Source: Thermomicrobiales bacterium (GTDB lineage: Bacteria > Chloroflexota > Chloroflexia > Thermomicrobiales > UBA6265). From it: 64,000 nucleotides of DNA. The notes under the pieces were generated by a model. That model worked only from the letters and a program-made list of their open reading frames with translations, did no database searches and was not told the origin of the DNA. Below are positions 44,189 to 56,373 of this stretch, one piece after another. How positions within the stretch are numbered: the stretch's first letter is position 1; each line of letters begins with the position of its first letter. The DNA lies in NCBI GenBank assembly GCA_030447415.1, contig JAUJOZ010000003.1, forward strand, positions 147,542 through 211,541, given 5' to 3'. Made by a program: the position numbers and the translations under genes.

Positions 44189-46567
44189 TTACTCTTCCTG
44201 GCCACCGAACGGCGGCCGACTCCGACTATCCGCCGGTCGTCGGGAAAGCGCCCCCTCACCGACCGGCTCGCGCCGTTCGCTGTTGGGGCGCGGTCCACGG
44301 TCGAACCCGCCGCCGGGACCGCCGTCCCGTGGTCGATCGTCGCCCCGCGGTCCACGATCCTCGCGGCGAGGTCCACGATCGAAACCGCCGCCGCCGCCCC
44401 GCGGACCGCGCTCTGCCTTTGGCTCCGGCAGCTCGCCGGTCAGCGCCGCCCGGCGCGACAGGCTCACCTTACCGTTCGGCGCCACGTCGGTCACCATGAC
44501 GGTGATTTCGTCACCCACGTTGACGATGTCTTCCACCCGGTTGACCCGGATCGCGGGATCCTCCGATAGCTCGGAGATGTGGACCAGCCCATCCTTGCCC
44601 GGCACCAGCTCGACGAAGGCGCCGTACGGCATGACGCTGACCACCTTGCCCGTGTAGATCTCGCCCCGCTCGATCCGGATCTCCTGCGTCAGCCCCATGA
44701 TCTTCTGGACCGCGCGCTCGGCGCCGGCCGGGTCGGACGATGAGATCGACACCGTGCCGTCATCTTCGATATCGATCTTCGTACCGGTCTCGTCCTGAAG
44801 CGCCCGGATCATCTTGCCGCCCGGGCCGATGACCGCGCCGATCTTCTCGGGGTTGATCTTGATGCGGACGACCCGCGGCGCGTATTGCGACAGGCCGGCG
44901 CGCGGTGCGGGGATCGTCTCCAGCATCTTGCCGAGGATGAACTGACGACCGGCGTGCGCCTGGTCGAGCGCCTGGCGCATGATCTCGGGGGTGATGCCCT
45001 TGACCTTAATGTCCATCTGGATTGCCGTGACGCCCTCGGCCGTCCCCGCAACCTTGAAGTCCATGTCGCCGAGCGCGTCCTCCATCCCCTGGATGTCGCT
45101 CAGCACGGTGAAGCGCGCCCCATCCGGGTCGCTTACCAGGCCCATCGCCACGCCGGCGACGGGCGCCGTGATGGGCACGCCCGCGTCCATCAACGCCAGT
45201 GTGCTTCCGCACACGCTCGCCATCGAGGTCGAGCCGTTAGAGCTGACGACCTCGGACACCAAGCGCATGGTGTAGGGGAAGACGTCCTCGTCCGGCACCA
45301 CCGCCATCAGCGCCCGCTCGGCCAGCGCCCCGTGGCCGATGTCCCGACGACCGGGCCCCCGCATTCGCCGCACCTCGCCGACGCTGAACGGTGGGAAGTT
45401 GTAGTGGTGGATGTATCGCTTGCTGTCCTCGGGGCTGATGGAGTCGAGGCGCTGCTCTTCCGCGGTGGAGCCAAGCGTGACCGTCGTCACCACCTGCGTC
45501 TGGCCGCGGGTAAAGATGGCTGAACCGTGCGTGCGCGGCAGGTAGCCGACCTGTGACCAGATCGGCCGGATCTCGTCCGGTCGCCGCCCGTCGGGCCGGG
45601 TGCCGTCACGCAGGATGCCACCGCGGACCTCTTCCTTAAGCAGCCCCTCGAACACCTCCGAGACGTCCTTAGCCGCATAGGGGGCATCCGCGCCGTCGAC
45701 CGCCTTGGCGAAGCGGTCGAGCACTTCGCGCTTCAGCTCGCCGGTCCCCTCGAGGCGTACCACCTTGTCGGGATTGTGGACGGCGGCCCGCAGGCGGTCA
45801 CCGATGAATGCCTCCACCTCCTCCACGAGTGGCGCGTTCTTCTGCGGGGGCGTGAACGCCCATTTCTCCTTGCCGGCCTCGGCAGCGAGGTCCCGCTGCA
45901 GTTGGACCAAGCGCTTGATCTCCTGGTGCGCGGTGGTGATCGCTTCCAACAGGACCGCTTCCGAGACCTGGTCGGCCTCGCCCTCGACCATCATGATCGC
46001 GTCGTCTGTCCCGGCGACGACCATGTCGAGATCGCTGTTGACCAGGTCCGTGTTGGTCGGGTTGACGACAACGGCGCCGTCGACGTGCCCGACCCGCACC
46101 GCGCCGACCGGTCCATCGAAGGGGATCGGCGACAAGGTTAACGCCGCTGACGCCCCGACGATCGACAGGATGTCGGGGTCATTCTCTTGGTCGGCCGACA
46201 TGATGGTGTTGATGATCTGGACCTCCGCCCGATACCCCTTCGGAAAGAGAGGCCGAATCGGGCGGTCCGTGAGGCGCGCGGCCAGGATCGCGGCCTCCGT
46301 CGGCCGGCCTTCCCGCTTGATGAACCCGCCGGGAATCTTGCCCGCCGCGTACATGCGCTCTTCGTAGTCGACCGTGAGTGGGAAGAAGTCGGTCTGCTCC
46401 TTGGGCTCTCGCTCCCCGACAACGGTCGACAGCACCACCGTGTCGCCGTAACGAACGACCACGGCGCCGTGCGCCTGCTCAGCCAGCAGGCCGGTTTCTA
46501 GGGTCAGGGTCCGGCCGGCGATTTCCGCCTTCACCGTCTTGACGCGTTGGGCGTATTGAGTAACCAC
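44189..46567 (-). CDS. pnp: Polyribonucleotide nucleotidyltransferase (PNPase)
   Basis: The 792-aa phosphorolytic exoribonuclease degrades RNA from the 3' end. It has two RNase PH domains (LTDRPIRPLFPKGYRAEVQI in the first; FSVGEVRRMRGPGRRDIGHG in the second). A KH domain (VIGPGGKMIRALQDETG) and an S1 domain (GAFVELVPGKDGLVHISEL) follow. The C-terminus has an unusual Arg/Gly-rich tail of about 80 residues with DRGPR repeats. GTG 46567 is used because GGAGG lies about 9 bp upstream; the longer frame is not conserved. It follows rpsO, the classical order. Confidence 0.95.
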   Translation of the reverse strand: MVTQYAQRVKTVKAEIAGRTLTLETGLLAEQAHGAVVVRYGDTVVLSTVVGEREPKEQTDFFPLTVDYEERMYAAGKIPGGFIKREGRPTEAAILAARLTDRPIRPLFPKGYRAEVQIINTIMSADQENDPDILSIVGASAALTLSPIPFDGPVGAVRVGHVDGAVVVNPTNTDLVNSDLDMVVAGTDDAIMMVEGEADQVSEAVLLEAITTAHQEIKRLVQLQRDLAAEAGKEKWAFTPPQKNAPLVEEVEAFIGDRLRAAVHNPDKVVRLEGTGELKREVLDRFAKAVDGADAPYAAKDVSEVFEGLLKEEVRGGILRDGTRPDGRRPDEIRPIWSQVGYLPRTHGSAIFTRGQTQVVTTVTLGSTAEEQRLDSISPEDSKRYIHHYNFPPFSVGEVRRMRGPGRRDIGHGALAERALMAVVPDEDVFPYTMRLVSEVVSSNGSTSMASVCGSTLALMDAGVPITAPVAGVAMGLVSDPDGARFTVLSDIQGMEDALGDMDFKVAGTAEGVTAIQMDIKVKGITPEIMRQALDQAHAGRQFILGKMLETIPAPRAGLSQYAPRVVRIKINPEKIGAVIGPGGKMIRALQDETGTKIDIEDDGTVSISSSDPAGAERAVQKIMGLTQEIRIERGEIYTGKVVSVMPYGAFVELVPGKDGLVHISELSEDPAIRVNRVEDIVNVGDEITVMVTDVAPNGKVSLSRRAALTGELPEPKAERGPRGGGGGFDRGPRREDRGPRGDDRPRDGGPGGGFDRGPRPNSERREPVGEGALSRRPADSRSRPPFGGQEE

Positions 46568-46779
46568 GTGGCGATCTCCTCCATGGGTCTTGGTCAACGG
46601 CTCAGGTAGCTTCCGCGCCTGTGCCCTGAAGCGCACCGAGGAGGGATGAGGGACTGGGGTGTGCCGGCGCCGTAACCCCGGCACGCGCCAATTCCCCACC
46701 CGCCCGGTCGAGGCATTGAGGGCCATTCGCGTGGGTCTAGATCGCGACACCTCCTTCCGTTGACTCGGCTGGAGAGCCC

Positions 46780-46812
46780 ACCAATAGAAGACCCAGGGCA
46801 GAATGCCCTGGG
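46780..46812 (-). terminator. Terminator/processing hairpin between rpsO and pnp
   Basis: CCCAGGGCA (46792-46800) and TGCCCTGGG (46804-46812) form a perfect 9-bp stem on the minus strand, followed by TCTTCTATT. It would partly terminate rpsO transcripts before pnp. A second stem, GTGCCGG/CCGGCAC, lies near 46660-46683. Confidence 0.75.
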
Positions 46813-46913
46813 CCCGCGGTCGTGTCGGCTTCCGGAGGGGTACGAGCGGCCGTCGGCTGGGGGCGAGGGTCAAATGAGCCGATCAGGGGCGTACTCGTTT
46901 CGTCCGCTCGGCG

Positions 46914-47183
46914 CTACTTGCGAAGGCCGAGGCGCGCGATGGTCGCGCGGTAGCGCTCGACATCCTTGTCACTAAGGTAGGCGAGCAGTCGGCGCCGGCG
47001 TCCCACCAACTTCAGCAACCCGCGCCGCGAGTGGTGGTCGTGACGGTGCTCCCGGAGATGATCGGTGAGGCCGCTGATTCGCTCTGTCAAAAGCGCAATC
47101 TGAACCTCGGGCGAGCCGGTGTCCGACTCGTGCACCCGGAAGCCTGAAATGATCTCGTCCTTGTGCGCCCGCTGCAACGCCAT
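46914..47183 (-). CDS. rpsO: 30S ribosomal protein S15
   Basis: The 89-aa protein ([20 protein letters not shown]) contains [36 protein letters not shown] and [12 protein letters not shown], the S15 signature. It binds the central domain of 16S rRNA. A TATACT box lies at 47255-47260 upstream on the same strand. Confidence 0.97.
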   Translation of the reverse strand: MALQRAHKDEIISGFRVHESDTGSPEVQIALLTERISGLTDHLREHRHDHHSRRGLLKLVGRRRRLLAYLSDKDVERYRATIARLGLRK

Positions 47184-47254
47184 CCCGGCGTAGCCTCCCC
47201 AAGCTCACGTGCCAAATACGTACCAAAGCCACCCGCCGCCGGGTGACACGCCGG

Positions 47255-47260
47255 AGTATA
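47255..47260 (-). promoter_or_regulatory. Candidate -10 box for rpsO-pnp
   Basis: TATACT on the minus strand, 72 bp before rpsO, with a weak -35. Confidence 0.45.
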
Positions 47261-47360
47261 GCACCCGACTTATGGCTCCGCCAGCGGTGCTCCGTAGCGC
47301 TGGCCGGAAGCGAAGCGATACCATGCGATACCATTCGCCCGGCGTGAGGAGGAGTGGGTA

Positions 47361-48248
47361 GTGGCGTCAGGACCCATGCTCGGGGTGATCGGTGGAAGCG
47401 GGTTGTACGACTTCGCCGATCTGGGCGGGCGCGAGGTTGTGGAGGTCCAGACGCCCTACGGTCCCCCGAGTGACCCGATCGTCACCGGCACTCTCGGCGG
47501 GACCCCGGTGGCCTTCATCGCCCGGCACGGGGCCGGGCACCGGCACTCCCCGACCGACTTGCCGTATCGGGCCAACATCTACACCTTGAAACTCCTCGGG
47601 GTCACCCACGTCGTCAGCGTCAGCGCCGTCGGCAGCCTCCACGAAGGACTCCCGCCCCGCTCGGTCGTTCTCCCGGACCAGGTGATCGACCGAACGGTGA
47701 ATCGGCCGCGCAGCTTTTTCGAGGGAGGCGCGGTTGCTCATGTCGGCATCGCCGACGCATTTTGCCCTCGCCTACGGTCGGCCCTTGCCAGCGCGATCGC
47801 GGCCGCTGAAGCCGAAGGGCGCTACGACGGGACGTACGTCTGCATCGAGGGGCCGCAGTTCTCGACACGTGCCGAGTCCGTGCTCCACCGCTCGTGGGGC
47901 GCCACCGTGGTCGGTATGACGGCGATGCCGGAGGCGCGGCTCGCCCGGGAGGCGGAGCTCTGCTACGCCACCGTGGCGATGGTGACCGACTACGATGTCT
48001 GGCGGGAGGAGGAGGAAGCCGTCAGCGTCGAATTGGTGGCGGGACACCTCCATGCCAACGCGGAGCTCGGTCGCAAAGTGGTCCGTAACTTATCGGCGGC
48101 CGGCCTCCCCGAACGCTCGTGCGACTGCGGCGACGCGCTGCGCCACGCAATTCTGACTCCTGCTGAGCGCATCCCTTCGGCAACCCGGCGACGCCTCGGC
48201 CTCATTGCCGACCGCTATCTGCCGCCCGCGCCGGAGACCGACGCGTGA
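47361..48248 (+). CDS. mtnP: S-methyl-5'-thioadenosine phosphorylase
   Basis: The 295-aa phosphorylase cleaves methylthioadenosine (or a related purine nucleoside) in methionine and polyamine salvage. Phosphate-binding GVIGGSGLYDF, ARHGAGHRHSPTDLPYRANI, EGPQFSTRAES, the MTAP motif GMTAMPEARLAREAELCYA and TDYDVW with the Asp of 6-aminopurine specificity are present. GTG 47361 follows GAGGAGG. It overlaps the SEDS gene downstream by 4 bp, so it is co-expressed with cell-shape genes. Confidence 0.93.
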   Translation: MASGPMLGVIGGSGLYDFADLGGREVVEVQTPYGPPSDPIVTGTLGGTPVAFIARHGAGHRHSPTDLPYRANIYTLKLLGVTHVVSVSAVGSLHEGLPPRSVVLPDQVIDRTVNRPRSFFEGGAVAHVGIADAFCPRLRSALASAIAAAEAEGRYDGTYVCIEGPQFSTRAESVLHRSWGATVVGMTAMPEARLAREAELCYATVAMVTDYDVWREEEEAVSVELVAGHLHANAELGRKVVRNLSAAGLPERSCDCGDALRHAILTPAERIPSATRRRLGLIADRYLPPAPETDA

Positions 48249-49573
48249 CCGTTGCAGTCGGCCACCGCCGCTCCCGACCCAACTTCCGGTTCACCGAGTT
48301 CCAACTGCTTGTCGTGCCGTCGCTGTTGACCATCGTCGGCCTGCTGACCATCTTCCTCGCGCCCCGCGGCTCGGCTGAGTGGTCGTGGTCCGACATCTGG
48401 GTCAGCCTCGCCTACGTCGCCATCGTCTTCGCCATTAGCCTCGGCTTCGGCCTGCTCGGCTTCCGGGGCGATCAGGTGATCTTTCCGGTGACGGCCACCC
48501 TCGCCGGCCTCGGACTCCTCGTGGTCCAACGACTCCATCCAGACCTCGCCGCCCTCGACGACGATTACGCCGGCCTGGCGCAGCGGCAGCTGATCTATCT
48601 CGGCGCCGGGCTGGCCGTCCTCTTCGTCACCGTCCTCTTTCGGCAACGGGCCATCAGTTGGCTGCGCCGGTTCAAGTACACCTGGATGATTCTCAGCCTC
48701 GCCCTCCTGGCCGTCACTTACGTGTTCGGCACCGAGATCTACGGCGCGAAGCTTTGGCTCTACATCGGGCCGGTTTCGATTCAGCCATCCGAGATCGTCA
48801 AGATCACACTTGTCACCTTCATGGCCGGCTTCCTTGAGGACAAGCGCGACCTCGTCGGTACGAGCTGGCGACTTGGGTTTTTTCGCCTGCCGCCATTGCC
48901 CTACCTGCTACCGATGGGGCTGATGTGGGCCGCCTCGCTCGCCGTCCTCGTCGTCCTCAACGACCTCGGCTCGGCGCTCCTTTTCTTCGGGATCTTCCTG
49001 GCGATGCTCTACGTGGCCAGCGGTCGGCTCATCTATGTCAGTGTCGGCCTCGTCTCGTTCACTGCCGCTTGTTGGGTCGCATACCAGCTGTTCGCCCGAA
49101 TCGACGTCCGGGTTCAGAACTGGCTGGACCCCTGGCAAGACCCACGGGGTCTCGGCTGGCAGCAGGTTCAGTCGGAATACGCGCTCGCCAGTGGCGGCGT
49201 CCTCGGCACCGGCTTGGGTCTGGGACGGCCGTTCTATATTCCCGAGGTCCAGACCGACTACGTCTTCTCGGCGATTGGCGAGGAGCTCGGCCTCCTTGGC
49301 ACGCTTGCCGTGCTGGCCTTGTACTTCATCCTCGTGATGCGCGGCTTCGCCATCGGGTTGCGCTGCCAGGACGGGTTCGGTCGGCTGGTCGCCGTCGGGT
49401 TGGCGACGATCCTTGCGGTCCAAACGTTGATCATTGTCGGCGGTGTCGTCCGGCTCATTCCTCTCACCGGCATCACCCTGCCCTTTGTCTCCTACGGCGG
49501 GAGTTCGCTCCTAACTAACTTCCTGGTCATCGGCCTGCTGCTGAACGTTTCCGGCCTGCGACGTCGCGCCTAA
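48245..49573 (+). CDS. SEDS-family peptidoglycan polymerase (FtsW/RodA)
   Basis: The 442-aa membrane protein has about ten helices and polymerises lipid II into glycan with a partner PBP. The SEDS loop is WQQVQSEYALASGGVLGTGL followed by GRPFYIPEVQTDYVFSAIGE, and PFVSYGGSSLLTN is the conserved last motif. It is followed by a class B PBP 16 bp away, the usual pairing. Whether it is FtsW (division) or RodA (elongation) cannot be settled from sequence alone. Confidence 0.9.
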   Translation: MTVAVGHRRSRPNFRFTEFQLLVVPSLLTIVGLLTIFLAPRGSAEWSWSDIWVSLAYVAIVFAISLGFGLLGFRGDQVIFPVTATLAGLGLLVVQRLHPDLAALDDDYAGLAQRQLIYLGAGLAVLFVTVLFRQRAISWLRRFKYTWMILSLALLAVTYVFGTEIYGAKLWLYIGPVSIQPSEIVKITLVTFMAGFLEDKRDLVGTSWRLGFFRLPPLPYLLPMGLMWAASLAVLVVLNDLGSALLFFGIFLAMLYVASGRLIYVSVGLVSFTAACWVAYQLFARIDVRVQNWLDPWQDPRGLGWQQVQSEYALASGGVLGTGLGLGRPFYIPEVQTDYVFSAIGEELGLLGTLAVLALYFILVMRGFAIGLRCQDGFGRLVAVGLATILAVQTLIIVGGVVRLIPLTGITLPFVSYGGSSLLTNFLVIGLLLNVSGLRRRA

Positions 49574-49589
49574 TCCAGGGGTCTATGCC

Positions 49590-51239
49590 ATGCTCGTTGC
49601 TTTGCGCGCGGCCGCGCTGCTGCTCTTCTTCACCCTGATCGGCTTCGGGTTGGCAATCAGCCGAGGCATAAGCGACGCGCGCTGGCTTGCGATCCTCGGT
49701 ACCGCCTGGCTCCTCCTCCTCGTCGCCGTCTGGCCGAACCTGCCACGGGCGTTGCCGACGTTCAATCGCACCGCTATCCGCACCGCAACGCTGCTCGCTA
49801 CCGTTTTCGCCATACTCAGCATCCAGCTCGTACGCATCCAGGTCGTGCAAAGCGAGGCGACGGTAGCGCGCCGGGCAATGGACCCGGAGACAGGCGATGC
49901 CGTCTCCAACCCGCGCACCATCGAGAGCGACCTTGACGTGCGGCGCGGCCGCGTGTTCGACCGCCACGGCACCGTCCTCGCCGACACGGTGCCCTCCGGC
50001 GACGTCTTTCGCCGCGTCTACCCGCAGCCGGAGTCAGCCTACGTCGTCGGCTACTACTCGCCCCTTCTTTACGACCGCGACGGGCTGGAAGCAACCTACG
50101 ACGACGAGTTGACCGGACGTGACGGCACCAACCCGTTCGTTCGCTGGCAGAACGATCTCCTCCACCGCCCGCAGGAGGGCCTCGACCTCCATCTCACGCT
50201 CGACGCTGAGCTCCAACGGACAGCGCACGAGCTCCTCGCTGGGCGGACCGGCGCCGCAGTGCTGATCGAAGTCGAAACCGGCGCTGTCGTTGCCCTGGCG
50301 AGCAACCCCCACTACGACCCGAACCCATTGTTCATCGCGTCCTATGCCGAGGGGGAGGAGGCGAAGGCGTACTGGGAGACGCTGGCGAGTGATCCGGCGA
50401 GTCCGCTACTGCTACGCGCCACAGACGCGTCCTTTACTCCAGGCTCGACCTTCAAGGTCGTGTCGGCAGCGGGGGCCATCGACGCCGGCTTCGCCTCTCC
50501 CGACACGACGTACGAGGACACTGGCTCGCTCCCGGTCGAGGGGCGCGTTATTCCCGAGAACGAGAACCGGCCGACCGACGACACGATTTGGTCCTTGCGC
50601 GAGGCGCTCGCCTGGTCGCTCAATGTCGTGTTCGCCCAGGTCGGCCTGGCTCTCGGCCCCGACCTGATGCGCGAGTACGGCGAGCGGTTCGGCTTCGACG
50701 AAGCAGTGCCGTTCGACCTTCCGGTGGTCGAGAGTCAGCTCGCCTCCACGCCCGAGTTCCTCAATGAGCAGGCGGCGCTTGCGGAAACGGCCTTCGGCCA
50801 AGGCCAGCTCCTCGCTACCCCACTGCACATGGCGCTCATTGCCGCCTCCATTGCCAACGGCGGCGAGATGATGCTACCGTACCTGGTCGACCACCTCACC
50901 ACCCAGGAGGGCGATCCCGTGCGGCGCACGGAGCCGGCAGTGTGGCGACGGGCCGTCAGCGCCGAGGCCGCGGCACAGGTCGAAAGCATGATGATTACTG
51001 CCGTCGAAACCGGCGTCGCGACGGGGGCGACGATCGACGGACTCACGGTCGGCGGCAAGACCGGCACGGCGGAGACGGGCGACGATCAGGATCCGCACGC
51101 CTGGTTCATCGGATTCGTCGGCGACCCCGAGCCGCGCTACGCCGTCGCTGTGTTCCTTGAGCACGGCGGCGCTGGCATGGCTGGCTCGCTGGTCATCGGC
51201 CGCGACCTCATGGCGACCGCGATGGAGAGTGCGCCATAG
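49590..51239 (+). CDS. Class B penicillin-binding protein (transpeptidase)
   Basis: The 549-aa transpeptidase cross-links peptidoglycan with the adjacent SEDS polymerase. The catalytic motifs are PGSTFKVVSA (SxxK, near residue 286), AWSLNVVF (SxN) and GGKTGTAE (KTG, near residue 491). The N-terminus shows three hydrophobic segments (about residues 5-23, 34-50 and 63-80) instead of the usual single anchor, then DVRRGRVFDRHGTVLAD as in actinobacterial PbpA. The ATG is 16 bp after the SEDS gene. Confidence 0.92.
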   Translation: MLVALRAAALLLFFTLIGFGLAISRGISDARWLAILGTAWLLLLVAVWPNLPRALPTFNRTAIRTATLLATVFAILSIQLVRIQVVQSEATVARRAMDPETGDAVSNPRTIESDLDVRRGRVFDRHGTVLADTVPSGDVFRRVYPQPESAYVVGYYSPLLYDRDGLEATYDDELTGRDGTNPFVRWQNDLLHRPQEGLDLHLTLDAELQRTAHELLAGRTGAAVLIEVETGAVVALASNPHYDPNPLFIASYAEGEEAKAYWETLASDPASPLLLRATDASFTPGSTFKVVSAAGAIDAGFASPDTTYEDTGSLPVEGRVIPENENRPTDDTIWSLREALAWSLNVVFAQVGLALGPDLMREYGERFGFDEAVPFDLPVVESQLASTPEFLNEQAALAETAFGQGQLLATPLHMALIAASIANGGEMMLPYLVDHLTTQEGDPVRRTEPAVWRRAVSAEAAAQVESMMITAVETGVATGATIDGLTVGGKTGTAETGDDQDPHAWFIGFVGDPEPRYAVAVFLEHGGAGMAGSLVIGRDLMATAMESAP

Positions 51240-51350
51240 TCACCGTCAACCCGCCGACCGTCGCCTAAAGGAGAACGTCAACCTGCGCCACAGTTCCTGC
51301 GTACGTACGCGGCATCTCCAGCGCTGCGGCGTGGCGTCGGCGGCCGAAAA

Positions 51351-51764
51351 GTGGTATCATTGACCACGCGTGATTTGGCGAGAATCCGCATTCAACGCGC
51401 GAAGCGGCGGCGGTTCGAGCGCCTCGTGGTCCGCGCGCTTGACGGTTTGCCCGACCCCATTCAAGCCATGCTCGACAACGTCGACGTCGTCGTCGAGGAT
51501 GAGCCGACCTTCGAGCAACTCGGCCCAAACCCGACCGACGGCGATACGTTGTTCGGGCTCTATGAAGGGGTCCCCCGAACGGAACGCGGCTCCGGCTACT
51601 CGATGGTCCTCCCCGACAAGATCACGATCTTCCGCGGACCACTGGAGCGCGAGTTTCGTTCCCCGGGCGAGATCGCGCGGCAGGTTAGGATCACCGTCAT
51701 CCACGAGTTGGGCCACCACGTTGGGATGGAAGAGGACCGGCTGGAAGAACTCGGCTGGGAGTAA
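51351..51764 (+). CDS. Zincin-like metallopeptidase family protein
   Basis: The 137-aa protein matches the small zincin-like family (PF06262 type): RRFERLVVRALDGLP and LDNVDVVVEDEPT near the N-terminus, and VIHELGHHVGMEEDRLEELG with the HExxH zinc motif at the C-terminus. Members are predicted metallopeptidases of unknown substrate. The start is uncertain: GTG 51351, TTG 51360 and TTG 51375 are in frame, and none has a good ribosome-binding site. It lies 110 bp after the PBP gene. Confidence 0.83.
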   Translation: MVSLTTRDLARIRIQRAKRRRFERLVVRALDGLPDPIQAMLDNVDVVVEDEPTFEQLGPNPTDGDTLFGLYEGVPRTERGSGYSMVLPDKITIFRGPLEREFRSPGEIARQVRITVIHELGHHVGMEEDRLEELGWE

Positions 51765-51801
51765 GGTCGGTCGTGGCGCAAGCTCGGAGGAGCGGGATTT
51801 G

Positions 51802-54742
<2,941 letters not shown>

Positions 54743-54767
54743 CGCCGATCGGCGTGAGCCCCTGATA

Positions 54768-54812
54768 CCGGACGGGAGCGGCCCCGCACGAGGGCCGTCC
54801 CCGTCCGGTTGC
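54768..54812 (+). terminator. Terminator after gyrB
   Basis: CCGGACGGG (54768-54776) and CCCGTCCGG (54800-54808) with inner GGCCC/GGGCC pairing form a long stem, then TTGCATCTC. Confidence 0.75.
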
Positions 54813-54915
54813 ATCTCCCCGTGGCGCTCGTCCGACGGCTGGGCGACGGCGACGGTGTGTTAGCATCCCCGGCGCGTCGTAGGGGCGGGGCAGAGCAGGT
54901 GGTGGGTAGGACTGG

Positions 54916-55962
54916 ATGCGCATTGCCGTCGACGCGATGGGCGGGGATCTCGGCCCAACGGTCATCGTCTCGGGAGCGCTTCAGGGCGCGCGTGCATTCG
55001 GCGTCCCTGTCGCGCTTGTCGGACGCCGCTCGGAGCTCGAACCGCTCCTAACCCCCGACCAGACTGCGGGCGCAGATGTTGTCATCGTCGACGCGCCCGA
55101 CGTGGTCTCCATGGACGAGCACCCCGCCCAGGCGGCCAGGCGGAAACCGAACTCCAGCATCGCGGTTGCACTGCGCGAGGTGAAAGAGCGCCGGGCCGAC
55201 GCCATGGTCTCCGCTGGCAACAGCGGCGCAGTGATGGCGGCGGCGCTCCTGGTGCTCGGCCGCGTCCCGGGCATCGAGCGGCCCGCCATCGCCTCGTTCT
55301 TGCCCTCCACCCATGGGCGAACACTCGTCCTCGACCTGGGGGCCGTTGCAGACCCGCGGCCGCAGCACCTCGTCCAGTTCGCCCAGATGGGCCACGTCTA
55401 CGCGGAACGCGTGCTCGGGATCAACGCCCCGACCCTTGGACTGCTCAGCAATGGCGAGGAGCCGACGAAGGGCAACCAGCTCGTGCAGGAGGTGTACCCG
55501 CTCCTGGCGCAGACTTCAGGCATCGACTTTCGGGGCAACGTCGAGGGCAAAGACGTCATGCGTGGCGTCGTTGACATCATCGTCACGGATGGTTTCACCG
55601 GCAACGTCGCGCTCAAGGTGGCGGAGGGTGTTGCCGCGTTCGTTGGCGACGCACTGCGTTCTGAACTGACGGCGACGGTCCCGCGCAAGCTGGCCGCACT
55701 CGTCCTGCGGCCAGCATTGCGCGCCGTGCGCGCGCGCCTGGACTATAGCGAGGTCGGTGGAGCGCCTCTGCTAGGCGTCGACGGCGCCGTCGTCATCGCG
55801 CACGGACGTTCCGACGCCAAAGCGATCACGAACGCCGTTGGTGTCGCCCAGCGGGCGGCCGAGCAGGACTTAGCCGGGGCGATCCGTGCGGCGGCGCGTG
55901 CCGAACCGGCAACAACCGGAGGAGACGCCGGGATGGCGGCGGGGAGAGGGGCGAGCGACTAG
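54916..55962 (+). CDS. plsX: Phosphate acyltransferase PlsX
   Basis: The 348-aa enzyme makes acyl-phosphate from acyl-ACP for phospholipid synthesis. The family start MRIAVDAMGGDLGP is intact, followed by AMVSAGNSGAVMAAALLVLG, LLSNGEEPTKG, IVTDGFTGNVALKVAEGVA and GGAPLLGVDGAVVIAHG. The C-terminal 30 residues are low-complexity Ala/Gly. It is convergent with hup and overlaps its end by 4 bp. plsY and fab genes are not adjacent. Confidence 0.95.
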   Translation: MRIAVDAMGGDLGPTVIVSGALQGARAFGVPVALVGRRSELEPLLTPDQTAGADVVIVDAPDVVSMDEHPAQAARRKPNSSIAVALREVKERRADAMVSAGNSGAVMAAALLVLGRVPGIERPAIASFLPSTHGRTLVLDLGAVADPRPQHLVQFAQMGHVYAERVLGINAPTLGLLSNGEEPTKGNQLVQEVYPLLAQTSGIDFRGNVEGKDVMRGVVDIIVTDGFTGNVALKVAEGVAAFVGDALRSELTATVPRKLAALVLRPALRAVRARLDYSEVGGAPLLGVDGAVVIAHGRSDAKAITNAVGVAQRAAEQDLAGAIRAAARAEPATTGGDAGMAAGRGASD

Positions 55963-56240
55963 GCAGGCTCCCCAACGGCCCGCCTCAGTTGGGTGCCGGG
56001 CCGGAAGGCCGGGCTCTTCCGCGCGCCGATCGTCATCGCGCTGCCGGTGCGCGGGTTGCGTCCCTGGCGTGCCGAGCGCTCGACCACCCGGAACGAGCCG
56101 AAGCCGCTGATGTTCACCTCGTCACCCCGCGCCATCGCTTCTTGGATGGCGCCGAACACCGCATTGACGGAAGCGGCGGCCTGAGCCTCCGTCTGCCTTG
56201 TTTGCTGGGCGACCGCCCGGACCAAATCCTGCTTCCGCAC
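55959..56240 (-). CDS. hup: HU-family nucleoid protein
   Basis: The 93-aa protein has the HU/IHF fold: RKQDLVRAVAQQTRQTEAQA, GDEVNISGFGSFRVVERSAR, the DNA-arm motif GRNPRTGSAMTIGARKSPAF, and RPGTQLRRAVG. The conserved Pro of the arm tip is in RNPRTG. GTG 56240 is chosen because a GGAGG-type purine tract lies directly upstream; the longer frame has no similarity. It is the last gene of the rplT-trmH side and is convergent with plsX. Confidence 0.94.
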   Translation of the reverse strand: MRKQDLVRAVAQQTRQTEAQAAASVNAVFGAIQEAMARGDEVNISGFGSFRVVERSARQGRNPRTGSAMTIGARKSPAFRPGTQLRRAVGEPA

Positions 56241-56373
56241 TGCGCTCCCCCTCCTGCTCCTGGCTCGCCGCAGGCGCCGCGCGACCGAGCTCCGCACGCC
56301 CATTTCGGTGGGTGCGCAGTCTATCACCACGCACCGATGCTCGGAATGGCACCCAGCTGGGCGCGGTGGAGCG

